A stretch of DNA of 64,000 nt, from NCBI GenBank assembly GCA_028583415.1, contig CM053276.1, forward strand, positions 56,194,814-56,258,813, written 5' to 3'. The stretch comes from Protea cynaroides (lineage: Eukaryota > Streptophyta > Magnoliopsida > Proteales > Proteaceae). The notes beneath the pieces were generated by a model. The model had not been told where the DNA came from. It searched no databases and saw only the letters and a list, made by a program, of their open reading frames with translations. Numbering within the stretch: the first letter of the stretch is position 1; every line of letters starts with the position of its first letter. Both the position numbers and the translations under genes were made by a program. Shown here one piece after another: positions 1-10,107 of the stretch.

Positions 1-1871
1 ATGAAGCGTCACGCTCGTCCTCTCCTACTTACACGTCCAAAGCAGTCACGCCTTCATACACTGGAACGTTCATGTAATCCTCCACCGAATAACCTGCATC
101 AACATATAAAAAATACTGTGTACACAAGGGTGAGCTCACAACTTAGCTCAATAAGACAATCAGACAATGTAAAAAATATATGCATGAGTAACATTCACAT
201 CATGGTCTGGTTTTAAGTTTGCAATGTGCTATAGAAAGGATTGGCATCCACCGCACCTCTATTCATGAGTGTGTGATGCCCCCCAATGGATCAAACACCA
301 CTGTCATCCCACATGCACCCTATCATGGAATAGAGATAGAGCTAAGGCATCCGGATCAAACACCGCCAACATCTCCCCTGATACTCTACCCATACCAACA
401 CGTAAGCCACCATTGGCGAGGGCTTACAAACTAGGCTCGCAACTAACCAATCCTACATGTCGTCACAGTAGGCCCTGTCCCAGCGTAGCTCCCTTTTGCA
501 TAGAGATAGAGCTAGAGTCTAGTGGCCAGGCCGGAGACCACAGTACCACTTCCTCCCCCTGATACCCTATCCGCACCAAGCATACTAAGACAGAACGATA
601 TGAAAGGTGCTAGTGTGAGGATTGATCTCAGACCTCCAGTCCTTCCCATTCCACACACCAACGAAACAATCACGTGCCTAATAGTCACAAACTAGCATGG
701 CAAGTATGCATAAACAATAATAATAACTGAACGTAAAGGAAAACATGCGAGAATGCACAAACATTATACCATAGAATCATGGTTATTAGCAACGATTTAC
801 TGTTTATTAAATTATTAGGGTTTAGGTCTGATTCCCTCACCTAACGCTTGGTTGATATCTTGGTCCACGTCACAAGGTCCAAACGTGCTATCACAAGGTC
901 CTACACAACGTTAGGTTTAATTAGAATAGTTTTTCCTTAGGTTTACGTTGGTCGGAAAACCTACTGGGTGAAGAACACTCTTCACAGAGCAGACCGGTCA
1001 CAGGTACCGGTCGCAGCACTGTGGGGAAAAGGTGCGACCGGTATGGTCGATCGGTCCCCATAGACCAATCTCTGGGAGGTATCGGTTGTAGTACCGGTTG
1101 CATATGGTGCGACCGATATGTCTTTGGAAGACCATACGCTTGGTTCTCACCTTCCGTCGGTCACCCCCTATTGATCCTAGGGTTTCTCCTAGACATTTTA
1201 GGTATGAGCACTGAGTTAGAGTTGATTCCAACTCCATTCAAGTCCTAGCCTCGATGATCTTCGACTTAGAACTTGAATCTAGGATTATCGACTAATTTAG
1301 GGTTTGTCGGCAAAAACAGGGTTTAGATCAATACCTGCTTTGCATGGTATTGATCCAATCATAATTAACCATCCTAGAATACTTATTGTAGAGGAAGGTT
1401 TAAGCACTTACCGTTGACTTGCGGTAATGTGTTCTTCCTCGAACGGCAATGCCAGCTTTTTCCTCTCTTTCCTAGCTTTTTCTCCTTCTTCAGCCTCTTT
1501 CTCCTCTCTAGGCTTTGTGAGAATCAATGGAAGAGGTTTTAAGAGGTTTAAGGGTCCTTATATAAGCTAGGATTAGGTTTAGGAAGCCTCCTAACATTAG
1601 AAAAGTCCTTTGGTTTGAAATTTTGAAAGTAGGACCCACAGAGATCCGTTTCTGGATCCATGCTGCGTAGGCCATACCGGTCGACCATCGACCGGTACCA
1701 TAGATCTGTACCATCGACTAGTATGAAGTTTTTCATACTTGAATTGGTCCGATTGGTCTGATTTCATACCTGGTTGTCATCCGCTCGTCTCGTCCGGTCC
1801 AGTGATGATTGGAAGACCTGTTACGACATGAAACAAGGTTTAGATCGGGTTCATGGAGTGCAGGTCTTACA
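1..1871 (-). repeat. 3' LTR of element 1 (partial)
   Basis: The minus-strand LTR starts with TGTAAGACCTGCACTCC at 1871, directly after the polypurine tract. It matches 7918-9790 over its whole visible length. On the minus strand it holds a GGTCGA-motif cluster at about 1735-1675, a TATA box (TTATATAAG, 1558-1566), a GA-rich leader (about 1510-1450), a strong 5' splice site (GTAAGT, intron from 1411) and a matching 3' splice site (intron end 94). The U5 reading frame follows. The last about 315 bases, present in the 5' copy at 7604-7917, lie outside the window. Confidence 0.85.
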
Positions 1872-1975
1872 ACTCCCCCACCCTTAAAAGAAATTTTGTC
1901 CCCGAAATTTGCATTTAGGTTTCACAACTCCCCCACCCATAAAATAAATTTTGGCCTCGAAATTTGAACGTACCG
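1872..1975 (-). promoter_or_regulatory. Tandemly duplicated polypurine tract of element 1
   Basis: Minus strand. The functional tract AAGGGTGGGGGAGT abuts the 3' LTR. About 50 bases upstream a second copy ends in ATGGGTGGGGGAGTTGTGA, again preceded by the run coding the usual chromovirus end (AATTTCG.GGACAAAATTT). The duplication includes the first bases of an LTR. Element 3 has the same arrangement at 49590-49694. Confidence 0.8.
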
Positions 1976-2088
1976 TGGTCATAGAAAAGGTTAGGGTATT
2001 CCTTTCTCATTGCATTCTCTTCCACCCAAGTAATTTCTTCCACATCTTGGCTTTTCCAATGCACTTTCACATAGTGGAAACCCTTGCT

Positions 2089-4970
2089 TCAGAGACGTTG
2101 TACTTTTTGGCTTGTGAGCATCACATGTACAACTTCAAACATGGAGTCCTCTGTCAAGTCGGGTGGGTTTGCTGTCAAGATGTGCGATGGATCCCTGACA
2201 TACTTCTTCAATAAAGAAACATGGAACACATCATGAATGCTTGATATTGATGGTGGTAGAGCCAGTTGATATGCCACATTACCACATCTGGTCAAGATCA
2301 CATATTGTCCCACATACCTGGGGCATAGCTTCCCCTTCTTACCAAACCGTTTCAGACCTCGCACAGGTGATATCTTCAAGAATACTTTATCACCCACTGC
2401 AAACTCCAGATCTCGACGTTGGTTATCTGCATAGTGCTTTTGTCGAACTTGAGCTGTCTTCACTCTTTCCTTGATTTGATCAATCACTCGACAAGTTTTC
2501 TCGACGAACACCGGTCCTACAATCCTTCTTTCTCCCACCTCATTCCCTAACAGAGGTGTACGGCATTTCTTCCCATTGAGTGTCTCGTATGGAGCCATTT
2601 GGATCGTAGCCTGGTAACTATTATTATAAGCAAACTCAATAAGTGATAGCTTCTCGTCCCAAGCTCCTTTGAAATCTAGGGCACACGCTCAGAGCATATC
2701 TTCCAAGATTTGAATAGTTTTTTCTGACTACCTGTCAGTCTGAGGATGAAAAGCTGTGCTAAACTTCAACTTGGTTCCCATTGCTTTCTGTAATCCTTCC
2801 CAGAACTTTGATGTAAATCGAGGATCTCTGTCAGATACTATACTTTCTGGGACACCATGAAGTCTGATTATATTATCCACATATAGCTTGGCCAGCTTCT
2901 CCATAGTATACTGAGGTCTGTTGTAATGAATCGAGCTGTCTTAGTAAGTCGATTGACTATGACCCATACTACATCCACTGACCTTGGTGTCAAGGGTAGG
3001 CCAGTGACGAAATCTATTGTGATACAATCCCACTTGAATGCTAGCCCCGGTAGTGGTTGTAGCAAACCTGTGGGTCTCACCCTTTCAGCTTTAACTTGCT
3101 GGCAATTCAAACATTGGAATATGAATCGAGCTACATCAGCTTTCATACCCCTCCACCAATATAATCTTCTTAAATCATGGTACATCTTGGTGCTTCCTGG
3201 ATGTACCAAATATGGGGTGTAATGAGCTTCTGTTAAAACTTTATCTCTGATATTTAAGTTCTCACTCTCATATATACATAATTGTCCACGATACCTGAGT
3301 ACCTTATTTGAAACTAAGGTAAAGTCAGGATTACTTTTACCCTTCTCTAGATCTTCTTGCACAATCTTGAGGTGTGGATCCTGTAGGATTGCTACTTTGA
3401 CCTCATCTATTAGATCCGATGAGATTTTCAAGGCTACAAAAATCAATGTGAACTTATGAATTAAGCCCTGTTCCACTGGATCTCCTACAGTCTCTAATAT
3501 ATAGTCTTTGTCCTTCTCTGTTGAGCTTGAGGCTGCAGCACACAGTGCAGCGTTCGTACTAGGTCCTGCCTTAGGTTTTAATGCCGACTTTCTGCTTAAG
3601 GCATTGGCCACAACATTTGCCTTACCCGGATGGTACTGGATGTCACAATCATAATCTTTTAATAGTTCCAGCCATCTCCTTTGTCTCATATTCAGGTCCT
3701 TTTTAGTGAAAAGGTAAGTTAAGCTCTTGTGATCCGATTTAATCTAAAACTTTTCACTGTAATGGTAGTGCCTCCAAGTCTTGATTGCATGAATGACCGC
3801 TGCTAACTCCAGATCATGCGTAGGATAGTTCTTCTCATGCTCTTTTAAATGTCTTGATGCGTTGGCAATCACCTATTCTCCTTGCATTAACACACATCCA
3901 AGACCTAACCCTGAGGCATCTGTATATAGGGTAAACGGCAAGCCTGGTGCTGGGATGGTTAAGATAGGTGTAGAGACTAGTCTTGACTTCAAGGTCTGAA
4001 AGCACTGTTCACACTCATCCATCCATATGAACTTCTCTCCTTTTTTGGTTAGTCTGGTAAGTGGAACGGTGATCCTTGAGTAGTCTTCCACGAATCTTCT
4101 ATAGTAACCAGCCAATCCAAGGATACTACGAATCTCTGCAACTGATTTTGGTGCATCCCATCCTACTATAGCTGCAATCTTGCTTGGATCTACCTTGATA
4201 CCGTTTGCAGATACTACGGGACCCAAGAAGGCTACTTCTTTCAGCCAAAATTCATACTTTATAAACTTGGCGTAAAGTTTCTCTCTTCTCATCCGTTGTA
4301 GGACTGCTTTCAAATGTGTTGCATGAGTCTCCCTGTCTTCTGAGTAGACCAATATGTCGTCAATGAATACGATGACCAAAGTGTCCAACATGTCATGAAA
4401 CACTCGGTTCATCAGTTCCATGAACGACGCTGGAGCGTTAGTCAACCCAAATGACATTACAAGGTACTCATAATGTCCATACCTTGTCTTGGAAGCAGTC
4501 TTCGAAATATCTACGGCCTTGATCTTCAATTAGTGATACCCTGATCTAAGATCAATCTTCGAGAAAACCTTTGCACTTTGCAACTGATCGAACAGATCAT
4601 CGATCCTAGGAAAAGGATATTGGTTCTTGATGGTTAACTTATTCAGCTCTCGGTAGTCGATACATAGCCGTACACTACCGTCCTTCTTCTTTACGAACAA
4701 TACAGGTGCTCCCCATGGTGATATGTTTGGTCGTATGAAACCCTTATCTAGTAGTTCTTGTAATTGGGTCTTCAACTCCTTTCTTTTCAAAGCATCTCTT
4801 CGCCTTTCGTGCAGAGAGGATGAGCTTTCGCTTCCTAAGCAATATGCTTCCAATAAAACGAAATTATGTACCATCTTCGTTCTTAAATGATAACCTCTTT
4901 TATGCACATAATCACTTGTATAGTGTTGAGACAACCAATCTATTCCCAAGATGATGTCAAAGTCTGCCAT
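2089..4970 (-). pseudogene. pol: Element 1 pol remnant: retropepsin end, RT, RNase H, integrase, chromodomain-like tail
   Basis: Four open pieces on the minus strand make one disrupted polyprotein. 4970-4530 begins with the retropepsin C-terminal motif 'DFDIILGIDWL' and runs into RT ('RLCIDYRELNKLT'). 4529-3873 has the RT catalytic block 'VFIDDILVYS' and RNase H start 'LYTDASG'. 3689-2868 has the RNase H end, the integrase zinc-finger region ('HPGSTKMYHDLRRLYWW', 'CLNCQQVK') and the first catalytic Asp ('CITIDFVTGLP'). 2598-2089 has the integrase C-terminus ('HDVFHVSLLKKYV'). Stops separate the pieces near 4530, 3870 and 3700. Frameshifts lie around 2950-2600. The linker between protease and RT seen in elements 2 and 3 is missing, apparently an in-frame deletion. 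The N-terminal half of the protease, with its active site, is absent. Confidence 0.92.
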
Positions 4971-4979
4971 CTCAAGTTG

Positions 4980-6340
4980 ATTTAGGTTGCATCCAAATTA
5001 TGTCCATTCATATGATTCAGACAATGTTCATAACACTTACCCACTACAACATCTAGTCCAAAAGAGCTTGAAGTAGCAAAATCTAGTATAAAGGTCTTAA
5101 GACCTTGTCTAGTTTCTTCATCTCTTATGATTTTTCAAAGACTATTGTCAAAATCTCATATTGCACTCAGTAGCTTATATCTCTTTTATCACTGATGTTC
5201 TACCCTGATCTCTCTTTCGTATATCTTGAAAAGCATCTTTTGACTATTTACTAACTACATATCCCAAGTTTATCTATAAGCATTAGGGTATATGCTTATA
5301 AATTCATTAATTTAGTCAAACTCTTTTGGTCTTATTTAATCATTTCATTTAACAATGGGCATAACTCAATATTACTTGTACTAATCCGAATACTATCAAT
5401 GCCACCATTTTTTATTTCATACTTGCATCCAATCTTAGATGTGCCTTTAGAAACCTTCTTCCTTGTCAAACTTCATACCGATATAACCATCTTTAATTCT
5501 GTCGAGCTCTAACTACTCCTTTATTGGTTACTCTTGGAAATTCTTACTTCTTGCTCATGCACTCTTTTACAGACCATGACTCAAATCCATTTATTCAGCA
5601 CTCTCAGAACAGATTCTCCTTACTTCATCTGAGATTTTCTTGGTTATAGAATCTAATCTGAATTCAATCGTCTTCCTCTAATAATTTTGTTATTAACTAA
5701 GTATCTCTATCAACGGATGTCGAGGAATATAAGAATCAGAATATTTATCCAAAAGTAATTCATTTCCTTCTTTTGAATTTAGTATGATAAAGAACACTTG
5801 TTTTATCTAGTGAACCTAGGTTTAAAGGATCAGGAGTAAATCTATGATAACCAAATCGGCATCCAAAGGTTGTTAGGTTGCACGGTTGTCCAAATACATG
5901 GAAGTAGAGATTTTACATCTATTAGCCTCATGGGTACATGTTCTATCGAGTATATAATACCATTGGTCAAGGCACTCCAAAAGTAAATCTGGAAAAGTTT
6001 TGATACATCAATAGGTATAAATCAGAAAGATGTATGTTCAAAATGATTAAACCTTTAAATGTTCATTCGGTTCATATCTCTATTCATGGTGTCGATCATG
6101 AGAGTAGCTTAGATTGGTATAATCAAGACTAATTCTAAGGAAGTAACTTCTATAACTCCAATTGACAGGTTGAATCAAGAAGGTATTTTGTCAAGGTACG
6201 AGAATTAGAATCAGGTATGTGCATCCTCTATAATCATAAGTGTAAGTCAATAATGCACCGCATCCTATATAAACCTATCTAGTTATATAGCCAAAATAGA
6301 TTTGATCCTTTGCTGAAACGTTTAAGGCTTCATCTTCAGA
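4980..6340 (-). other. Non-coding replacement of gag 3' part and protease 5' part
   Basis: Between the gag N-terminal remnant and the truncated protease there is about 1.35 kb with no reading frame. It is AT-rich, with stops in all frames. The same sequence, in the same place and order, lies in element 3 at about 45160-46430. Shared blocks include the run around 5440-5520 and its counterpart at about 46020-46100. The gag and protease segments that element 2 has at 29500-30540 are missing from both. Confidence 0.7.
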
Positions 6341-6700
6341 AAATATTCCTTAACCCTTGTCGGATCATTCTGTCATGATGCAGCTATCTCATGCATCGGT
6401 GGCTAATAAGGGTAACCACCTTGATACACTACTTGTTGTGCACCAAGCTTCTACACTGGGGTGTGCACTACTGGGACCTATGGTATGGTAGGCACTGTGT
6501 TACGACTAACATGTGCTCGGGGTACAGTATTACTACCAATCGGTATCCTGCATAATATTGTCCCTCAGAGTGGCCACTACAGTGAGTTGTCTCAGCTCAC
6601 ACAGTACTTGACTTATTGTGTTTGCACTAGGGAGCGGGTCTGTCTCCCATATATTATGATCAAAACTATGCGTCAGGCTACACAACCCAATTAGATCAGT
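6340..6700 (-). pseudogene. gag: Element 1 gag N-terminal remnant
   Basis: Minus-strand translation gives Pro/Gln/Tyr-rich pieces such as 'GAQQVVYQGGYPY' and 'QNDPTRV.EYFLKMKP'. These align by eye with element 3 (44990-45160) and with the better preserved gag of element 2 ('EAQQ...YYAQNQ.D...IEHFLKIK'). Several stops interrupt it and it ends where the non-coding replacement begins. Confidence 0.6.
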
Positions 6701-6748
6701 AACCTTCCTTATAGCCGACTCATCACTACTCTTCTGCAGCGATTACGA

Positions 6749-7215
6749 GTGGACATGAGGGGTGAGACTACAGTTGAGGACATTATGACCTCGGACATTG
6801 ACTGGGATGCCATTCTCTGGATGAGGATGGATGACCTGTCAATCAGAAATGAGGAGTTAGAGGCTCGTCCTCGCCCACTCAGGAGTCTAGCAGCCGTGAC
6901 AGCAGTAGCAACAGCAGCCAATGCGGCTCATGCAGCAGAGGCAAGGGATGATGATGAGGTGACGATGATCAGAGGGAGGATGTTACAGCACCAGCACCAC
7001 AGCCCACGCATGCAATGGGACCATCTCAGCCTTCTCCCGATACCGTGATGGGTATGTTCACGGAGATCCAAGATGCCCAGCAGGAGATGAGCCGTGACCT
7101 AGGGCGCCTTACTAGCAACCTCAGAGTCACCCAGGAGCAGGTGCACTGGCTTATAGCCTACGAGCGTGATTATGACATCGCTGACCCCATTCCTCCTATG
7201 CCCCCAACCCAATGA
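6749..7215 (+). pseudogene. Element 1 antisense ORF, C-terminal part
   Basis: A plus-strand frame, antisense to element 1, sits between primer site and gag. It reads 'DIDWDAILWMRMDDLSI' then an Ala-rich stretch in one frame (6749-7048), and continues after a frameshift near 7000-7015 as 'MGMFTEIQDAQQEMSRDLG' to a Pro-rich end 'PIPPMPPTQ' and stop at 7213-7215. The antisense ORF of element 2 has matching blocks ('DLDWAAICRMDM', 'IRDAQR', 'LWVTQAQVVWL', 'LPLPAPLAP'). The amphipathic segment before the tail may form a coiled coil. The N-terminal half is missing. Function unknown. Confidence 0.6.
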
Positions 7216-7260
7216 TAGGCTTCTTATTTTCCTTTCTCTCTCGGCATGGTTTATATAACA

Positions 7261-7290
7261 GGATAACTGTCCGGCTTGTGGACTGTACCC
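7261..7290 (-). ncRNA. Conserved 30-nt stem-loop, element 1 copy
   Basis: On the minus strand GGGTA at the 5' side can pair with TTATCC at the 3' side (one G-U pair), enclosing a loop with TCCACAA. The same 30-nt element occurs in elements 2, 3, 4 and 5 between primer site and antisense ORF. Here it lies about 45 bases beyond the antisense ORF stop. Confidence 0.5.
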
Positions 7291-7587
7291 TATAGCACAA
7301 TTAAGTTATCACTCTTTGGATGATTATGATTATTTTTACTCTTGATACAATTTTCTTTTTAATTTTGTGGATGTTTATTATTTTTCTCACCTGTCATTCA
7401 GGTTCCTATCTAAAGCATGACTGTTTATTAATTTCACCTTTAGTATATTACATTATGCTCTTTCGTATTTAGTCTCAGGCATCAAATAAGTGCTTAAGGT
7501 GGGTTTTTATTAAAGTTTTTAATTTCTTCCTATCTCAGTTCATCGACATAGTTAAGTGTAAATATGGTCTGTTGGACAGAGCCTAAG

Positions 7588-7600
7588 AGCTCTGATACCA
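7588..7600 (-). promoter_or_regulatory. Primer-binding site, initiator tRNA-Met type (element 1)
   Basis: Minus strand TGGTATCAGAGCT, three bases inside the 5' LTR end. It is complementary to the 3' end of plant initiator tRNA-Met, the usual primer of plant chromoviruses. Confidence 0.9.
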
Positions 7601-7603
7601 AGT

Positions 7604-9790
7604 TGTCACACCCCAATTCTGGCTGAACCAGAAGGGTAAGTGAGCCTTCACTGAACCAACAGTTCACACCTGGATCTCAATAAGACCGTGTCCACTCATA
7701 CAATGCATTGCACATAACCACAATCAAAATATAATAAAATACAGAGGAAGTCTTAAATTAAATGAACTGAGTGATCTATAAATAAATTTAAATAAAATAT
7801 CCAATTATTCAAATACCCAAAACATAAATAAATATCTTTACATCAACTGTATTTCCATCTGAAAATAATAAAAATAAATTAAATCAAATCCTAAAGGTAC
7901 ACGTAGAAAGGGTACTCGCATGAAGCGTCATGCTCGTCCTCCCCTGCTTGTACGTCCAAAGCAGTCACACCTCCATACACTGGAGCGTTCATGTAATTCT
8001 CCACCGAATAACCTACATCAACATCTAAAAATAGTGTGTACACAAGGGTGAGCTCACAACTTAGCTCAGTAAGACAATCAGACAATGCAACAAACATATG
8101 CATGAGTAACATTCACATCATGGTCTGGTTTTAAGTTTACAATGTGCTATAGAAAGGTTTGGCAGCCACCGCACCTCTATACATGAGTGTGAGAAGCTGC
8201 CCAATGGATCAAACACCACTGTCATCCCACAAGCACCCTATCATGGAATAGAGATAGAGCTAAGGCGTCCGGATCAAACATCGCCAACAGGTCCCCTGAT
8301 ACTCTACCCATACCAACACGTAAGCCCCTATTGGAGAGGACTTGCAAACTTCACTCATAACTAACCAATCCTATATTTCATCACAGTAGGCCCTATCCCA
8401 GCATAGCTCCCTATGGCATAGAGATAGAGCTAGAGTCTAGTGGTCAGGCCAGAGACCACAATGCCACTTCCTCCCCCTAATACCCTACCCGCACCAAGCA
8501 TGCTAAGACAGGACGATACGAAAGGTGCTAGTGTGAGGAATGATCCTAGACCTTTAGTCCTTCCCATTCCATACACCAACGAAACAATCACATGCCTAAC
8601 AGTTACATCCTAGCATAATGAGTATGCATAAATAATAATAATAACTGAAAGTAAAAGATGACATGAGAGTATACACAAACATCATACCATAGAATCATGG
8701 TTATTAGCAACGATTTGTTATTTATTAAATTATTAAGATTTAGGTCTGATTCCCTTACCGGACGCTTGGTTGATATTTTGCTCCGCGTGACAAGGTCCAA
8801 ACGTGCTATCACAAGGTCCTACACAATGTTAGGTTTAATTAGAATAGTTTTTCCTTAGGTTTTATGTTGGTCAAAAAACCAACTGGATCAAAAACACTCT
8901 TAACAGAGTAGACCGGTCACAGGTACTGGTCGCAGCACTGTGGGGAAAAGGTGCAACCAGTATGGGCGATCGGTCCCCACAGACCAGTCTCTGAGAAGTG
9001 CTGGTCGCAGTACCGATTGCATATGGTGTGACCGGTATGTCTTTGGAAGACCATACGCTTGGTTCTCGCCTTCCGTCGGTCACCCCCTATTGATCTTAGG
9101 GTTTCTCCTACACATTCTAGGTCTGAGCACAGAGTTAGAGTTGTTTCCAACTCCATTCAAGTCCTAGCCTCGATGATCTTCGACTTAGTACTTGAATCTA
9201 GGGTTATCGAATAATTTAGGGTTTGTCGACAAAAATAGGGTTTAGATCAACACCTGCTTTGCATGGTATTAATCCAATCATAATTAACCATCCTAGAATA
9301 CTTATTTTAGAGGAAGGTTTAAGCACTTACCGTTGACTTGTGGTAATGTGTTCTTCGTTGAACAACATTGGTAGCTCTTCCCTCTCCTTCCTAGCTTCTT
9401 CTCCTTCTTCATCCTCTTTCTCCTCTCTAGGATTTGTGAGAATTAATGGAAGAGGTTTTAGGAGGTTTAAGGGTCCTTATATAAACTAAGATTAGGTTTA
9501 GGAAGCCTCCTAATATTAGGAAAGTCCTTCGGTTTGAAATTTAGAAAGTGGGACCCATAGAGATCCGTTTTTGGATCCATGTTGTGCAGGCCATACCGGT
9601 CGACCATCGATCGGTAACATAGACCGGTACCATCAACCGGTATGAAGTTTTTCATACTTGAATTGGTCCGATTCGTCTGATTTCATACCTAGTTGTCATC
9701 CGCTCATCTCGTCTGATCCAGTGATGATTGGAAGACCTGTTATGACATGACACAAGGTTTAGATCGGGTTCATAGAGTGCGGGTGTTACA
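7604..9790 (-). repeat. 5' LTR of element 1 (2.19 kb)
   Basis: On the minus strand it begins TGTAACACCCGCACTC (9790) and ends GGGTGTGACA (7604), followed by the primer site. U3 has a motif cluster at about 9655-9594 built on ACCGGTCGA/TCGACCGGT, then a TATA box near 9482. A GA-rich leader and a 5' splice site (GTAAGT, intron from 9330) follow. A second cluster of the same words lies at about 9035-8910 inside the predicted intron. The 3' splice site ends the intron at 8013, and the U5 frame (8012-7891) reads 'VENYMNAPVYGGVTALDV' to 'EDEHDASCEY'. Confidence 0.88.
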
Positions 9791-10093
9791 TCTACTTCCT
9801 ACACTTGCTGGTGTTCATGATGTGTTCTATGTGTCGATGCTGAAGAAGTACATCTCAGACCTGTCACATGTGCTGAAATCAGAACCTCCTGTGATGGATA
9901 CCGACCTGAGTTATGAAATGGAACCGCTAGGAGTCCTAGATAGGAAGGTTTGCCAGCTGAGAAACCGATCCTTTGCTTACATTAAGGTACAATAGAAGAA
10001 CCATCATAAGGATGAAATGTCATGGGAGAAGGAAGATGAAATCCATGAGAAATACCCTCACTTGTTCGAGGAACAAGGTAAGACAATTTTGAG
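9791..10093 (+). pseudogene. pol: Element 8 pol C-terminus (integrase end and chromodomain-like tail)
   Basis: Plus-strand translation gives 'LAGVHDVFYVSMLKKYISD', 'LDRKVCQLRNRS' and 'EDEIHEKYPHLFEEQ', the typical C-terminus of Tekay/Del chromovirus pol. A stop interrupts it near 9991. The upstream part was separated by the insertion of element 1 at 9790/9791 and lies outside the window or is lost. Confidence 0.85.
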
Positions 10094-10107
10094 GACAAAA
10101 TTCTTTT

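Larger units (their letters stand above)
1..9790 (-). mobile_element. Element 1: Ty3/gypsy chromovirus-like LTR retrotransposon, 3' LTR cut by window edge
   Basis: Read on the minus strand the order is 5' LTR (7604-9790), primer site (7588-7600), a plus-strand antisense ORF, a short gag remnant, a non-coding stretch, pol (about 4970 to 2089), polypurine tract and 3' LTR (1871 downward, running off the window). The RT, RNase H and integrase order with a 'HDVFHVS' to chromodomain-like tail is that of plant chromoviruses, probably Tekay/Del. The two LTRs are clearly similar but differ at many sites, so the insertion is not recent. It sits inside the pol end of an older plus-strand element (9791-13102). 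Pol carries at least five stops or frameshifts, so the copy is dead. Confidence 0.88.

Noticed and set aside
1951..2474. Plus-strand frames opposite the integrase end
   Set aside because: Antisense shadows of the element 1 integrase C-terminus, which has clear motifs on the minus strand.
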